NCBI RefSeq assembly: GCF_029852145.1
Contig: NC_079977.1
Coordinates: 17,726,781-17,790,780 of the forward strand
From: Microplitis mediator
Lineage: Eukaryota; Arthropoda; Insecta; Hymenoptera; Braconidae
DNA: 64,000 bases
Direction: 5' to 3'
The notes beneath the pieces were generated by a model. The model had not been told where the DNA came from, searched no databases, and saw nothing but the letters and a program-made list of their open reading frames with translations. The position numbers and the translations under genes were made by a program. Below, piece after piece: positions 24,395 to 34,724 of the stretch (positions are counted from its first letter, which is position 1; each line of letters begins with the position of its first letter).

Positions 24395-25140
24395 CCTTCA
24401 GATCCAATATGCAGTCGCGTTTTGCCAAAAAGTTTGGTCTCTCCCCTAAACGCTTTGCTGAAAATTTGCGAGATAATTATCAGCGGCATGAAGTTGATCA
24501 AGAGCCAGTTGAACCTAGTGTGGTAGCACAAGATTATATGGGAAAATGTTTCCAATCAACTGATGATATTTCAAAAGCCGTGCAAGTTATGGTCGCTATT
24601 CAGTTGGCATAAGAACCACTCGTAAGAAAATGTGTCCGTGAGATGTATATGGAACGTGCCAAGTTGTCAGTACGAACAACAAAAAATGGATTAACTGACA
24701 TTGATGAGAACCACCCGATCTACACAATGAAATACTTGAAAGATAAACCCGTTCGCGATCATGTTGGCTCAAGTTAGAAATTGCTGAAAAGGACAAACTT
24801 ATTGTAATAACGCTCAGTCAAACTTTTGATGGCAATACTAGCGGAAATTACATTAAAGAGATGAAGCAGCTTTATATAAGAGACGAATTTTCAAAGAATG
24901 TTCAAGATTGGAATGCGTTTTGGGTTGGCAGCGTTGAAATGGCTTTGACGAGATACGTTATTCCGGATTTGAAAAAAGAACTTCGTGCAAATCTTCCGGC
25001 TGAGTCAAAGGAGTAAGTGATGCGTGCTTGTTGTCGGAAAATGTACAACTGGTTAAAATTAGCACCATTCACATGTGAATTTCCTAATGAAGAAGACGAT
25101 GAATCAGACACGAGTAAAGGCGTATGGGTAATGGCAATAG
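24395..25140 (+). pseudogene. Processed pseudogene fragment of SPT6
   Basis: The translation RFAKKFGLSPKRFAENLRDN, YQRHEVDQEPVEPSVVAQDY, EPLVRKCVREMYMERAKLSV, DENHPIYTMKYLKDKPVRD, MKQLYIRDEFSKNVQDWNA and CCRKMYNWLKLAPFTCEFP is the central region of transcription elongation factor SPT6 (histone chaperone travelling with RNA polymerase II). It spans what would be several exons without an intron, so it is a retrocopy. Inactivating changes: TAA after VAIQLA, TAG and frameshift after DHVG, TAA after PAESKE. The 3' end does not continue as SPT6 but becomes transferrin at about 25135. Confidence 0.85.
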
Positions 25141-25590
25141 CGGTGATTAAGAAAGGGACTTAAAGTGACGTTTCATCCCTGCATGATCTTCGAGGCAAAA
25201 AGGTCTCTATAGCCAGAACCGAGACTCTAGCTGGTTGGATAATTCCTATTCACAGGTTGATGAAGCACGGTGGTCTCAAAGTAATCGACTGCAACACTCA
25301 CAAAGAACTGACGAGAAACAATTTCGGACCTTCATGCACAGTTAACTCCCTGGTCGATCGCTACAACCCATTGGGTTACAATTCTGACCAACATTGTATC
25401 GGAGAAATCCCTGGAGGAAGATGTACCAACGCAGATCCTTATGCTGGGTACGAAGGAACCTTCCGATGTTTGATCGAAGCTAGTGAAGTAGCTTTCTTAT
25501 TGCATTCTTATATTTCTATTTTGGGAGTGAGGATTTGCTTGATCAAGAGGATGAAACCTTATGTCACTTCAAAGCCTGAAATTGATGTGT
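25136..25590 (+). pseudogene. Transferrin pseudogene, first part
   Basis: VIKKGT, a TAA, then SSLHDLRGKKVSIARTETLA, GWIIPIHRLMKHGGLKVIDC, FGPSCTVNSLVDRYNP and CTNADPYAGYEGTFRCLIEA are hallmarks of an insect transferrin lobe (secreted iron-binding protein). The homology ends after VAFLLHS. An in-frame stop and the missing remainder make it a pseudogene. It is joined to the SPT6 piece without a gap and has no introns. Confidence 0.85.
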
Positions 25591-25617
25591 GATAAGATGA
25601 CGGTAAGAAATTGGGTA

Positions 25618-26188
25618 CCCGGGAAAAAATGATTTTGCCTAATCATATATGATCATGCATAATTGTCTATATATGATCAGATCCAAAAATTGGCCAGGTC
25701 TGATCATACATAACTTGATCTGTTTATACATGATCATATATGATTATATATAATCATGCATGAACGAATATAGTCATTTGTAGAATCTCATTTAGAATAT
25801 CTGTAAATTATTAATTAAGTAGTTTAATTAGGATTTATTGTCTTCATCAATATCAATGTCGGTTACAATTAAATAAAAAAAAAAAAAAAAAATTATTAAC
25901 CATCGACAATTATTTTACTACGAGGTCACCCATCCAATTAATGTCCAACGCCGATGCTGCTTAACTTTGGTTATCGATGGTTTGTAGTCTGATCCTCTAG
26001 TCTGTTATACACTTACAATTAAGAAACGTTTATGGCATTACTTAACTCAAATAATCAAATTGATACTTTATACTTTTAAATTACTGCCGAAACCTTTGAA
26101 CATTTTTTAAGTATTGGGGATTTAAGTTTGATTGATAGTTGACAGAATAAAAATTTAATAACATTGATATTAAAAAATTGTCATATTA

Positions 26189-26219
<31 letters not shown>

Positions 26220-27009
26220 GGTTTCATATCAATGAAATCTGATCAGATTTAATCATAGACATATATAACTACATATAGGTTTATATCAGTCGCGTCTGAT
26301 CAGATCTAATTATATATAGGCCTATATCTAATTATATATGGGTTTGTATCAATCATGTCTGATCAGATCTAATCATGTATAGACTTATATATGATCATAT
26401 ATGGGGTTATAACAGCTAGGTATAATTATATCTAATTATATATGGACTTATAGATGATCAGATCTGATCATATATAGACTCATATATGGTTATATATGGA
26501 GTTATAACAGCCAGGTATGATTATATCTAATTATATATAGACTCATATATGATCAGACCTGATCATATATAGACTTGTACATGATTATATATGGGACATA
26601 ACAGCCAGGTATGATCAGATCTAACTATATATAGACTTATATATAAATAGATCTGATCATATATAGACTTATGTATGATTATATATGGGGTCATAACAGC
26701 CAGGTATGATCATATCTAATTATACATAGACTTATATATAATCAGATCTGATCAGATCTAATTATATATAGACTTATATATAATCAGATCTGATTATATA
26801 TAGACTTATATATGGGCTTATAACAGCCAGGTATGATCAGATCTAATTATGTATGGGGTCATATATAATTATATATAATTATATATGACCCCATATATAA
26901 TCATGCATGATTATATATAACTTCATATATGATTATATATAATCATATATGATCATATATATGAACATATATAATCATATATGATTAGGCAAAATCATTT
27001 TTTCCCGGG
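25618..27009. mobile_element. TA-flanked CCCGGG-ended element filled with GATCATATATGATC repeats
   Basis: The ends CCCGGGAAAAAATGATTTTG and its inverse are bordered by TA (25616-25617, 27010-27011). The interior is mostly short-period ATATATGATCA / AGATCTGATC / TATATATAGACTTATA-type repeats. The paralogous empty site near 23915 reads GGGTATAAAATAG, with a single TA. The ends match the element at 14412-16581, but the repeat filling is different. Confidence 0.7.
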
Positions 27010-27011
27010 TA

Positions 27012-27384
27012 TCAAATAGAGGAGAAACCAGTAACCATCAAAGGATTTAAGAATGCAGCTTGAAGTCAAATTTATAGTAAATTTCGAGATCTTATCACTT
27101 TTCCAGCGAAATCATCAGACTTATCACAAAATGTCATGGAAACTTTTTTGTAGACAATTTTATTCCCTACAATTTTTGTCAATTCCAATTCATCTTATTG
27201 TTAATTATATCCGGGAAATAATCATCAAAGCAAAAACAGCTTCAAATTTTTATAAAAGATCAAAAACAGATCAAGTGGTTCAAATACAGATCAATTAGTC
27301 CAAATGCAGTCCGGTTAGACTAAAATTAGATCTCATTTTTTGACCCGGGAAATGACACCCCAATAAAAGACTAATAATTACTTG
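27012..27384. other. Spacer between transferrin fragments
   Basis: The first 50 bases continue the transferrin-linked duplicate (CAGTAACCATCAAAGGATTT). The rest includes a fragment similar to hAT-like family 3 (TCAGACTTATCACAAAATGT). Confidence 0.45.
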
Positions 27385-27800
27385 TGAATTACAGCATTGC
27401 AGATGTTGCGGTTCTCGATACCGGGAATGTCTACACGGTCGGTTTGATGTACAGTCTAGTGCTTTTTATGTCCAATGTCTACAACTTTCCAACCCTCGAG
27501 TACTACGCAGTAGCAGTAGCCAAAGAAAACAATCCAAATACTGACATAACTTACTTGACAAACAAATATACCTGCCACACAAGAATTAACACTGCCGCCG
27601 GTTGGATCTACCCTTTAGCCTACATGATCTCCAACCAATGGATCCGTGGTTACGGATACGATTCAATCCACGCAACTGCTGAGTATTTCATCGTCTTACG
27701 TCCCTGGTGCTTTGAGTACAGAGTACAACATCGGAGTGCCCTATGACAATATGTTGAGACAATGTGAATTGTCATCTTCGTCCTCAGCCTTGCGGTTCCC
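27385..27800 (+). pseudogene. Transferrin pseudogene, second part
   Basis: NYSIADVAVLDTGNVYTVGL, EYYAVAVAKENNPNTDITYL and CHTRINTAAGWIYPLAYMIS are the start of the next transferrin lobe. The frame must then shift to reach YVPGALSTEYNIGVPYDNM, so there is at least one frameshift near 27690. No intron is present. It continues the first part after the insertion and a missing stretch. Confidence 0.8.
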
Positions 27801-29019
27801 AATTTTCCTCGTCTCGTTGCCGTCTGATATTGTACGTCATAGTGCCGTGGTCACATGACGAGTCTTTACCTCGACGCATGTCCGTAAGGGTGGAGTGAAG
27901 ACAGAGCTCACCGGCAGGTCCTAGACCCAAAATCATTGAGGAGATATTTCGATCCTGGATCAATTAGCAATAAGACGTATAATTTAGTACTACTGTCATA
28001 TACTAGCAATTCACTTGCGATTTTGTGAATACGGACAATTACTTTGTAAATCGGGAAATTAATTAGCGTTACAGTTTGTATTACTAGCAATTTTCTTGTG
28101 ATCATACTTTACTGTCCAAGTTTACTAATTATTATAAATAAAGTTAGTTTAATTAAATATTATTGTACGTTATCGGCAATATACTCGCAACATAAAACTA
28201 TACTGTGCTATCTACATTATATCCAGCGCTTGCATCTTTTTGTAAGTAATTTTTATTATTATAATTTGCAATAAACAATCATTGCAATTGTTAATCATTA
28301 ATTTTATCTATCATCTGTTCATCCTATCCATATCCTATTTTACTGGTAAGACTCTTGAATAGTTAATAAAATTATTATTAATTAAGTTATAAATAGTAAT
28401 TTGACCATCAATAAGAATACTCTATAATATCATAAGCCGTGAGGTAAGTTGATAAGTTTTAACATACGTTGCCGAGTTTGAATAAGTGCGGGTCTTTGCT
28501 TTGCAAGAACCCCAGCCCACTGCTCTGTCCAAGTAAAATAAAATTTGTTAGAGGCCAGCCTAATCCAGGGTTCAACCCGCGAATTCCGGTGGCTGCTGGT
28601 AAAAATCGCAAAGTGAAAAAGCGATTTGTCTCAATAATGTCGAATGATTTTTTCATGTTTTCATCTGATTCTCTATGTCTGAGGCAAATTTGGTCACTAA
28701 AAATATTCAAAAATAAAAATGATTTTTTCTTTATCCCTTAGTCGAAAGTACGCACTTCCCTCCCTAATTTTAAGGCCTAAAGTCTCATTTCCCTCTCCTA
28801 GTGGAGTTACACGCGCCCCACTTACATCGCCGGGAGCAAAAAATTTTTTCGTGCCTACGGAAACAGCCGGCTGCTGCCATCTACTGAACGTCTACCACTT
28901 TATCAATAAAATTTTTGACGATAACATCATAGATCGTTGCTTTATTTATATGTACGTCAGTGTTTTCGTGTCTCGTTGTTTGTGATATTTTAAGTAAACA
29001 GTGTACTTGCAATAATAAA
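27801..29019. other. Gene-free sequence
   Basis: There is no recognised gene. Positions 28466-28900 are GC-richer and have open frames on both strands, none resembling a family I know. Confidence 0.35.
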
Positions 29020-29193
29020 ATGACTGAAAAAGTATCATCTGATGACTCTATGGACGAGGATGAGGTGATAAAAGATTTTGATGCAGAGGCGAGGTTAATT
29101 ATTGAAAGATTATGTATTCATTTATATATTATTTATTGGCAGGAAAAAAATCTTGTTCATAGGCATAAATTTATTTCTTTCGAAAAAAAATAA
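29020..29193 (+). CDS. Small unrecognised open frame, possible first exon
   Basis: The ATG at 29020 opens MTEKVSSDDSMDEDEVIKDF, an acidic start typical of a nuclear protein N terminus. A weak donor-like GAG|GTTAAT follows at about 29092; beyond it the translation becomes low-complexity, ending in KK and a stop. It may be an exon remnant of a mobile-element-related gene. Function unknown, and it may not be expressed. Confidence 0.25.
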   Translation: MTEKVSSDDSMDEDEVIKDFDAEARLIIERLCIHLYIIYWQEKNLVHRHKFISFEKK

Positions 29194-29245
29194 TTATTTT
29201 TTATTTTTATTTTTTATAAGTATAATTATGTCTTTTTTTTTGTTT

Positions 29246-29608
29246 TGTTTTTGATGCCTGCCCCCGCCGACCAGACGCACTCGCTTCGCTCGTGCTTTCA
29301 AATGTCGCGGGGCAGGCATCAAAAACGCAACAAAAAAAAAAAGGGAGACGGAAAAAAATTAAAGTTTTATGTATGTCCGAAAGAGGCGCGTCAATAGGGA
29401 GCAAATAAAAAAAACATGGCCGACCTGTCAGCTGAAGGCAGAACGTGGTTGTGTTGTTTATAGTATTCAAAAATGTAATTAATAAACGTACTTTCGACCA
29501 GGTATAAAGAAAAATCGTATACACCACACGGGAAGATAGTTAAAAGCCCTGCCCTGTGTGTCATGATGCCCTCGGCTTCGCCTCGGGCATCATATCACAC
29601 AGGGCAGG
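29246..29608. repeat. Two GC-rich hairpins
   Basis: TTTTTGATGCCTGCCCC (29248) pairs with GGGGCAGGCATCAAAAA (29310), with CGCTTCGCTCG in the loop. About 220 bases on, GCCCTGCCCTGTGTG (29547) pairs with CACACAGGGCAGG (29596), with ATGCCCTCGGCTTCGCC in the loop. Their similar design suggests they belong to one element. Confidence 0.55.
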
Positions 29609-30224
29609 AATTTCAACTTTCTTCCCTTGTAGTGTAATATACTATTTTTTAGTTGATAAATTTTTAAAATAAAGTAAAACTATCCATAATTTAAGAAATT
29701 AAAAAACACGTTTTTCGGGTTAAAAATAATGACAAATAAGAAATATAGAATTTTTTTTTTAAATAATAATGATTAATTAATCTAATCGTGAAATTTTTTT
29801 TGAGTCATATGAAAGTAAAAATAGTATTCAAGAAAAATAATTACGTTCTTTACGATGACAACAATTAAAAAAAAATTTATCATTTTTTGGAGAGGGGCCT
29901 CCTTGCCCCGAAAAAAATTTTTTTTTAGAGTTTCGGCAAAATGTCTACAAATTTGTTCAAAATAGGACAAAAGTAAAGTGATCTGATGGTTGGAAGCCAT
30001 AAAAAGTAATAACCGGCTTATGGGGGCCTCCTTGCCCCGGTCTCCCCTATTAGTGACAAAAAAACATTGTGATGGATTCATAATGTTTAGTAAAAAGGTA
30101 TTGTTGACAACTACTCTGTATAAACGATCAATTCTGATCTGATTTTTAATTGGTTATCGATTTTGTGATCCCTCTGCCGGTTTTATTATGACCAACTAAT
30201 GAGAGTTACCAGAAAGCTATCTTG
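29609..30224. other. Gene-free AT-rich sequence
   Basis: Two copies of GGGGCCTCCTTGCCCCG (about 29895 and 30023) lie in it. No gene is seen. Confidence 0.35.
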
Positions 30225-30395
30225 TTTTTAAGTAAAGTCCGAGTTATAAATGATATAGCAGAACGTGGTGTATCTTTTATAAATGAGTATAATCTAATTC
30301 TTACAAAGAATGAAGAAGATTTTCAGTATTTATTACAAGTTCTTAAAAAATATAGAAAGAGGTATCCTAATTGTAGTAAAACAGCCGTAATGTAA
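30225..30395 (+). pseudogene. Fragment of an unnamed arthropod protein
   Basis: The frame VINDIAERGVSFINEYNLIL, TKNEEDFQYLLQVLKKY and RKRYPNCSKTAVM then TAA is clearly protein-like. It resembles C-terminal segments of uncharacterised repetitive proteins that I recall from arthropod genomes, probably element-derived. No start or upstream exon is attached, so I treat it as a fragment. Confidence 0.4.
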
Positions 30396-32137
30396 CAGTT
30401 AAGCAATTAATAACTTTCAATTTTCACAGCATGTTAGAATATAATATATAATTTGTTGTTAAAATATTTGTTTTTGATTTTTTTACAACACTTCCTATGT
30501 CTTAGGTATAAATATGTGGTTTTTTTTTACTACATAATGATGAAAGTTGAGAGAAACCCTCAAATTCGATGAAAATCAAATTTTGACTTCGAATAAGTTG
30601 GGAAGAAATCAATTTTTATGATAAAATGACAAGATACCTTTTTTGTAAAGCGTTTAATTTCATATAACAACCCGAAATGATCATTGCTGAAAGTTAATTT
30701 AATCCAAAGATAAAAAATTCTAAAGTTAAAAACCTTTTTTTCCTATGTTATTTAAAAGGAAAATAGAAAATTACAATCCGTGACCTGTAAATCGTCAAAT
30801 TAAGAACTCATGATTTGACGAGGTCTTTATTTTGGCTTCCTCTGAGAGAATTTGCTGGCCATTTAAAGATATAACAAAAGTCGATTTTTTTTAAACACCC
30901 TATTACACTGTAACGAGTTAAATAACGGGTTAAATTAAATTATTAATTAAACATTAAATATAAGCCGAATTAATTAAGACAAATCATTTTAAATACCAGA
31001 AAAATCAGAACTTAGATGAATAAGTAATTTGTTATCAATTATACATCACCACATTGATAATTTCAAATAAAACCGTTACCCCTTTTTGCTCGGTTTAGCT
31101 CGCCGGAGTCCAGGGTTCAAAAGGGGTTTTTAATTTATAGACAGTTTTATAAATAAACAATAAACAAACTTTATTTAAACAAGAAACAAAACAAAAACCT
31201 TTTTACATGAGCTCCGATGCTCAGTTCTACTACCCTTACAATAAATAATATCCATAATTTTTTAACGCGGGTTAATAACAAAATGTCGCTGGTTATTAAT
31301 ATTCCCCACGCGGTCCCGTAACACACAAAATACACGCAAACACACATCCTTTGCCAAAATTTACGCGGCCTAATATCGCGGCCTACCCCTTCCTGGTTGC
31401 TTCAGGGGAGTCTGGTCGACTACCCCGTCGGCCCTACACACGTTCCTTTCCCCCCCCCCCCATGAGGGTAAGTGGATGGTCTCCAACAGGCCCTCACCTA
31501 CTCGGCTCACAAATACCTACCACCCCTTGGCAGAAGGCCTCAGGGTGGAGTCCCTCAACCCTCCATGAGAAATGAAAAACTGCACTTACCTGGTCCGGTC
31601 GGACGCCTGGTACGAGAGTTTCCGTTAGTTGTCCGGGAATGGTCTTCTCAGACAACGTCTCTGGAGAACTAGGTTGCCTCTACGGGCTTAAATGCGCGGT
31701 TTTATCATCATTATATCTATCCGCTGTAGCTGTGGACGGGAATAAATTCCTTCGCCCTCTGTTGTTGACATCGAGAGTACACTGTTGTGAAATATTTTCT
31801 AAGTCCCGAGTTACAAAGTCAAAGGAAATCGAGAGAAATTAATTTTATCAAATGTAAAATTGAATTTAAAAGAGAAGGATTCGTTTAAGCTGTTAAGTAA
31901 ATACTAAGTCCCGAGAACTTAGCCGTGCAAGCGACGGTAATCCGGGCGGACGGATAGAAAATGAAATGAATGACTTTGCCTGCTCAGGACTTAGAATAAT
32001 TTTCGCTCGGGCGCGCATTCACATACTCATACCGTACATCCATATAATTTTAATCTCGCTATATTCATTCAACTTAAACTAAAAAGTCAATGAACACAAT
32101 AATATAAATATAAATAAATAATAATACGTCATTTTCG
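30396..32137. other. Gene-free sequence with GC-richer island
   Basis: Positions about 31080-32060 are GC-richer (a C run at 31450, TACTAAGTCCCGAG) and could be a retrotransposon LTR or UTR remnant. No reverse transcriptase or gag sequence is attached, and I find no matching second copy in the window. Confidence 0.35.
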
Positions 32138-32946
32138 AAAGAAAAAAATCGGTCTGTCAGTTGACCCTGCGGGCCAGCCCCAAAACTTCCCGCTGTTTTC
32201 GAGCTCGCTGAGCTCGAAAACATTATTGTGAATATATTTTCGAGCTCTTCGAGCTCGCAAATACTTTTGTATGCCATTGTTTTGTAAAAAACCATTTTTT
32301 AGCATTTCTTTCTTCCACGATATCTCGCGAACGAATTAACCGATTTTGATGGTTGAGGTGGCAATCGACGCGTTTTATCAAGTTCTAAAGCTGGTCGAAT
32401 TTTGAAATTGATTTATTCAGCCGTTTTTGAGAAATTTCAAAAAAACCAAGGAAAAAATTTTTTTTGAATTCTTTCGTCAACGGTTTCTCTTGAACGAATA
32501 AACCGATTTTGATGGTTGAGGTGGCATTCGACGCGGCTTATAGAGTTTTAGAGCTGATTAGATTTTGGAATCAATCCATCGAGCAAATTGGAAGTTATCC
32601 AAATAAAACATTTTTAAAAAAATTTTATTTTTGAAATATCTCTGAACGCACCCTACCGATTAAGTTCAAATTTCTACGGCCTCAAGACATTAACAAGCCG
32701 CGTCGAATGACACCTCAACGATCAAAATCGGTTCATCCGTTCAAGAGTTATGAATATTTACATACATACATACGTACGTACGTACACACATACATACACT
32801 CGGACATCATCGTGAAATTAGTCAGGATAGCTTCCTAGAACCTCGAAACGTCGACATCTGATGGAAATTCGATTTTCGTAAATCGGACCGAAACCAATAA
32901 CTTCCCGAATTTTTGAAAATTTACAATTTTCTTAGCGGGAAGTTAA
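32138..32946 (-). repeat. Interspersed repeat family A, copy 2
   Basis: Inverse of the 3171 copy: it reads on the minus strand from TTAACTTCCCGCTAAGAAAA at 32946 to the GGCCCGCAGGGTCAACTG motif at about 32160. It contains GTACGTACGT-type microsatellite sequence at 32765-32800 and is the most complete copy. Confidence 0.65.
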
Positions 32947-33319
32947 TAATGTTTATCATAAGAAAAATAAACCCAAAAGTATATACAAAAGGTATAAGTC
33001 ATATTAAATAGAAACATAAATAAGTAATAGTTTTTAAATCAATAGATAATAGAGTAGTAATAAGTACAATAGTAATTAGTTGTTTAAGCAAAACATAAAC
33101 ATTATTAGAATTTTAGTCCTAGATTTAAGTATACTAGTTTTAAGTAGGTAGTCAAGAAAATATAAGAACAATAGATTAAGCACAAATTATCACAAATACA
33201 CATTACAGGTGCCCTCAAATACTGGTCATCTCCAGCCCACCATCACAACACATATTTGAAGCCCTTATTTATTTGTAGCAATTGGATCATTTCTTTACCA
33301 CAAATAAATCACTTATATC
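32947..33319. other. AT-rich stretch, nothing recognised
   Basis: No gene or clear repeat. Confidence 0.4.
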
Positions 33320-34156
33320 CCCGAGTCGAAATATCGAGTGTAACTCCAGCGCCTCGGACGTTGCAAATGTAAAATCCATGTTTTAAAAGCATTACAAACA
33401 TGGATTTCATTTTGTAAATATAAAAAAACGTAAATTAAACGTAAGATTTTCAGTACAGTGAAAACCCGAAATGGTTCATTGTTATGAAATCAATTTTCTC
33501 GAAGCAGGTGGTCTAAAATAGATAAGTTTATCTATTGTGGTAGTGAAAAATTATTCGTTTTGGTGGTTAATCTTCCGTTACACGCGCTTTCTCTAGTGTC
33601 TCACTCGTATTCACGCCAACTCTATAGGTGCTTTTTCATGCTGACGCTTGACGCTGCTTTTTAGCGTCAATATCTGTCACGTGATGAGAATTTAACTTGT
33701 GCGCCATCCAGAAAAAATGTAGCGATAACTTATAGCGTTTAGCGTCAAATATAAGCGATAAATAATACACGAGTATCGAAAGTCGATGCATTGATGTCAA
33801 GTCTTTCATACTACAAAGTTGACGTATTATCTTTGTACTTTATAATTGATACTACCCTCAAAACTCATTGTAAATATTTCCCCCGATAACCAGAGTTTCT
33901 GATCAGAAAGTTGGTGTACATGAGTTGCGACCAACTTCACGATGAGTTGTCGACAACTTTCAGCTTTTGTGACTGTTGACTGCAAATTGTTTCCAAGTTT
34001 TCCAGAAATTTGGCGACAATCTACCGCTGCAATCTGTCGAAAACTTTCTGAGAAACTTGCAGTCAATGGTTACAAAAGCTGAAAGGTGTTGACAACGTGG
34101 ATTTTACATTTGCAACATCCGAGACGTTGAAGTTACACTCGATATTTCAACTCGGG
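33320..34156. mobile_element. CCCGAGTCG-ended element, complete copy
   Basis: The left end CCCGAGTCGAAATATCGAGTG and the right inverse (CACTCGATATTTCAACTCGGG) continue inward into matching arms containing TTGCAAATGTAAAATCCATG. It holds internal short palindromes and no transposase. No clear target duplication. An inverted partial copy lies at 40477-41035 and a related element at 45516-47052. Confidence 0.55.
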
Positions 34157-34724
34157 TGGGTAATAAGGTAGGAATTTGTCAAGGGATCTATCCTGGATTC
34201 CTATATAGGAAACCATTCGGGAGTCCATCCGAAAGCGCCCTATGAGAATCCACATGAGAACTTCAGCTGGATTCTCATATCAAGTTTTTTGATTGGATAA
34301 TTGCATTGTTGTTAACAAATGAAAAAACAATTGTTTATATAAAAAAAATTCCAAAATTAGTTTATTACATTAGTCGTTTTTACAATGAAATAGATTATAT
34401 AGCGAATAAATGTTTTTTTTTCAATAATTCCTGTTTGATGATTTAGTCTTAAATTTTTATGTAATGAATGTATGGAATAATTTTTTTTATAACGATATTC
34501 ATTTTGTATAATGGTCTCATTATCATAAAACTACTGATTCAAAAAAATATTTTATTTGTGTGTTATCTATTAGAATCTTAAATTATTTCATTCTTCCGGT
34601 ACAGTCAATTAATCAAAGAATCAAAATATTTAACCCTAGCTTATACAGCTAGGGCTAAAAGTGAAATTTAATTAGAAGTAATCGATGTATCCTTAACTGC
34701 CTCCATTTAATAAAAATCAACGTA
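34157..34724. other. 3' flank of the secreted peptide gene
   Basis: AT-rich, presumably including the 3' UTR of the minus-strand gene. On the minus strand there is no clear AATAAA directly after the stop. No other gene is seen. Confidence 0.35.

Noticed and set aside
22686..27860. Endogenous virus or polydnavirus segment
   Set aside because: No viral structural or wasp-circle excision motif is recognised; the pieces are cellular genes (SPT6, transferrin).
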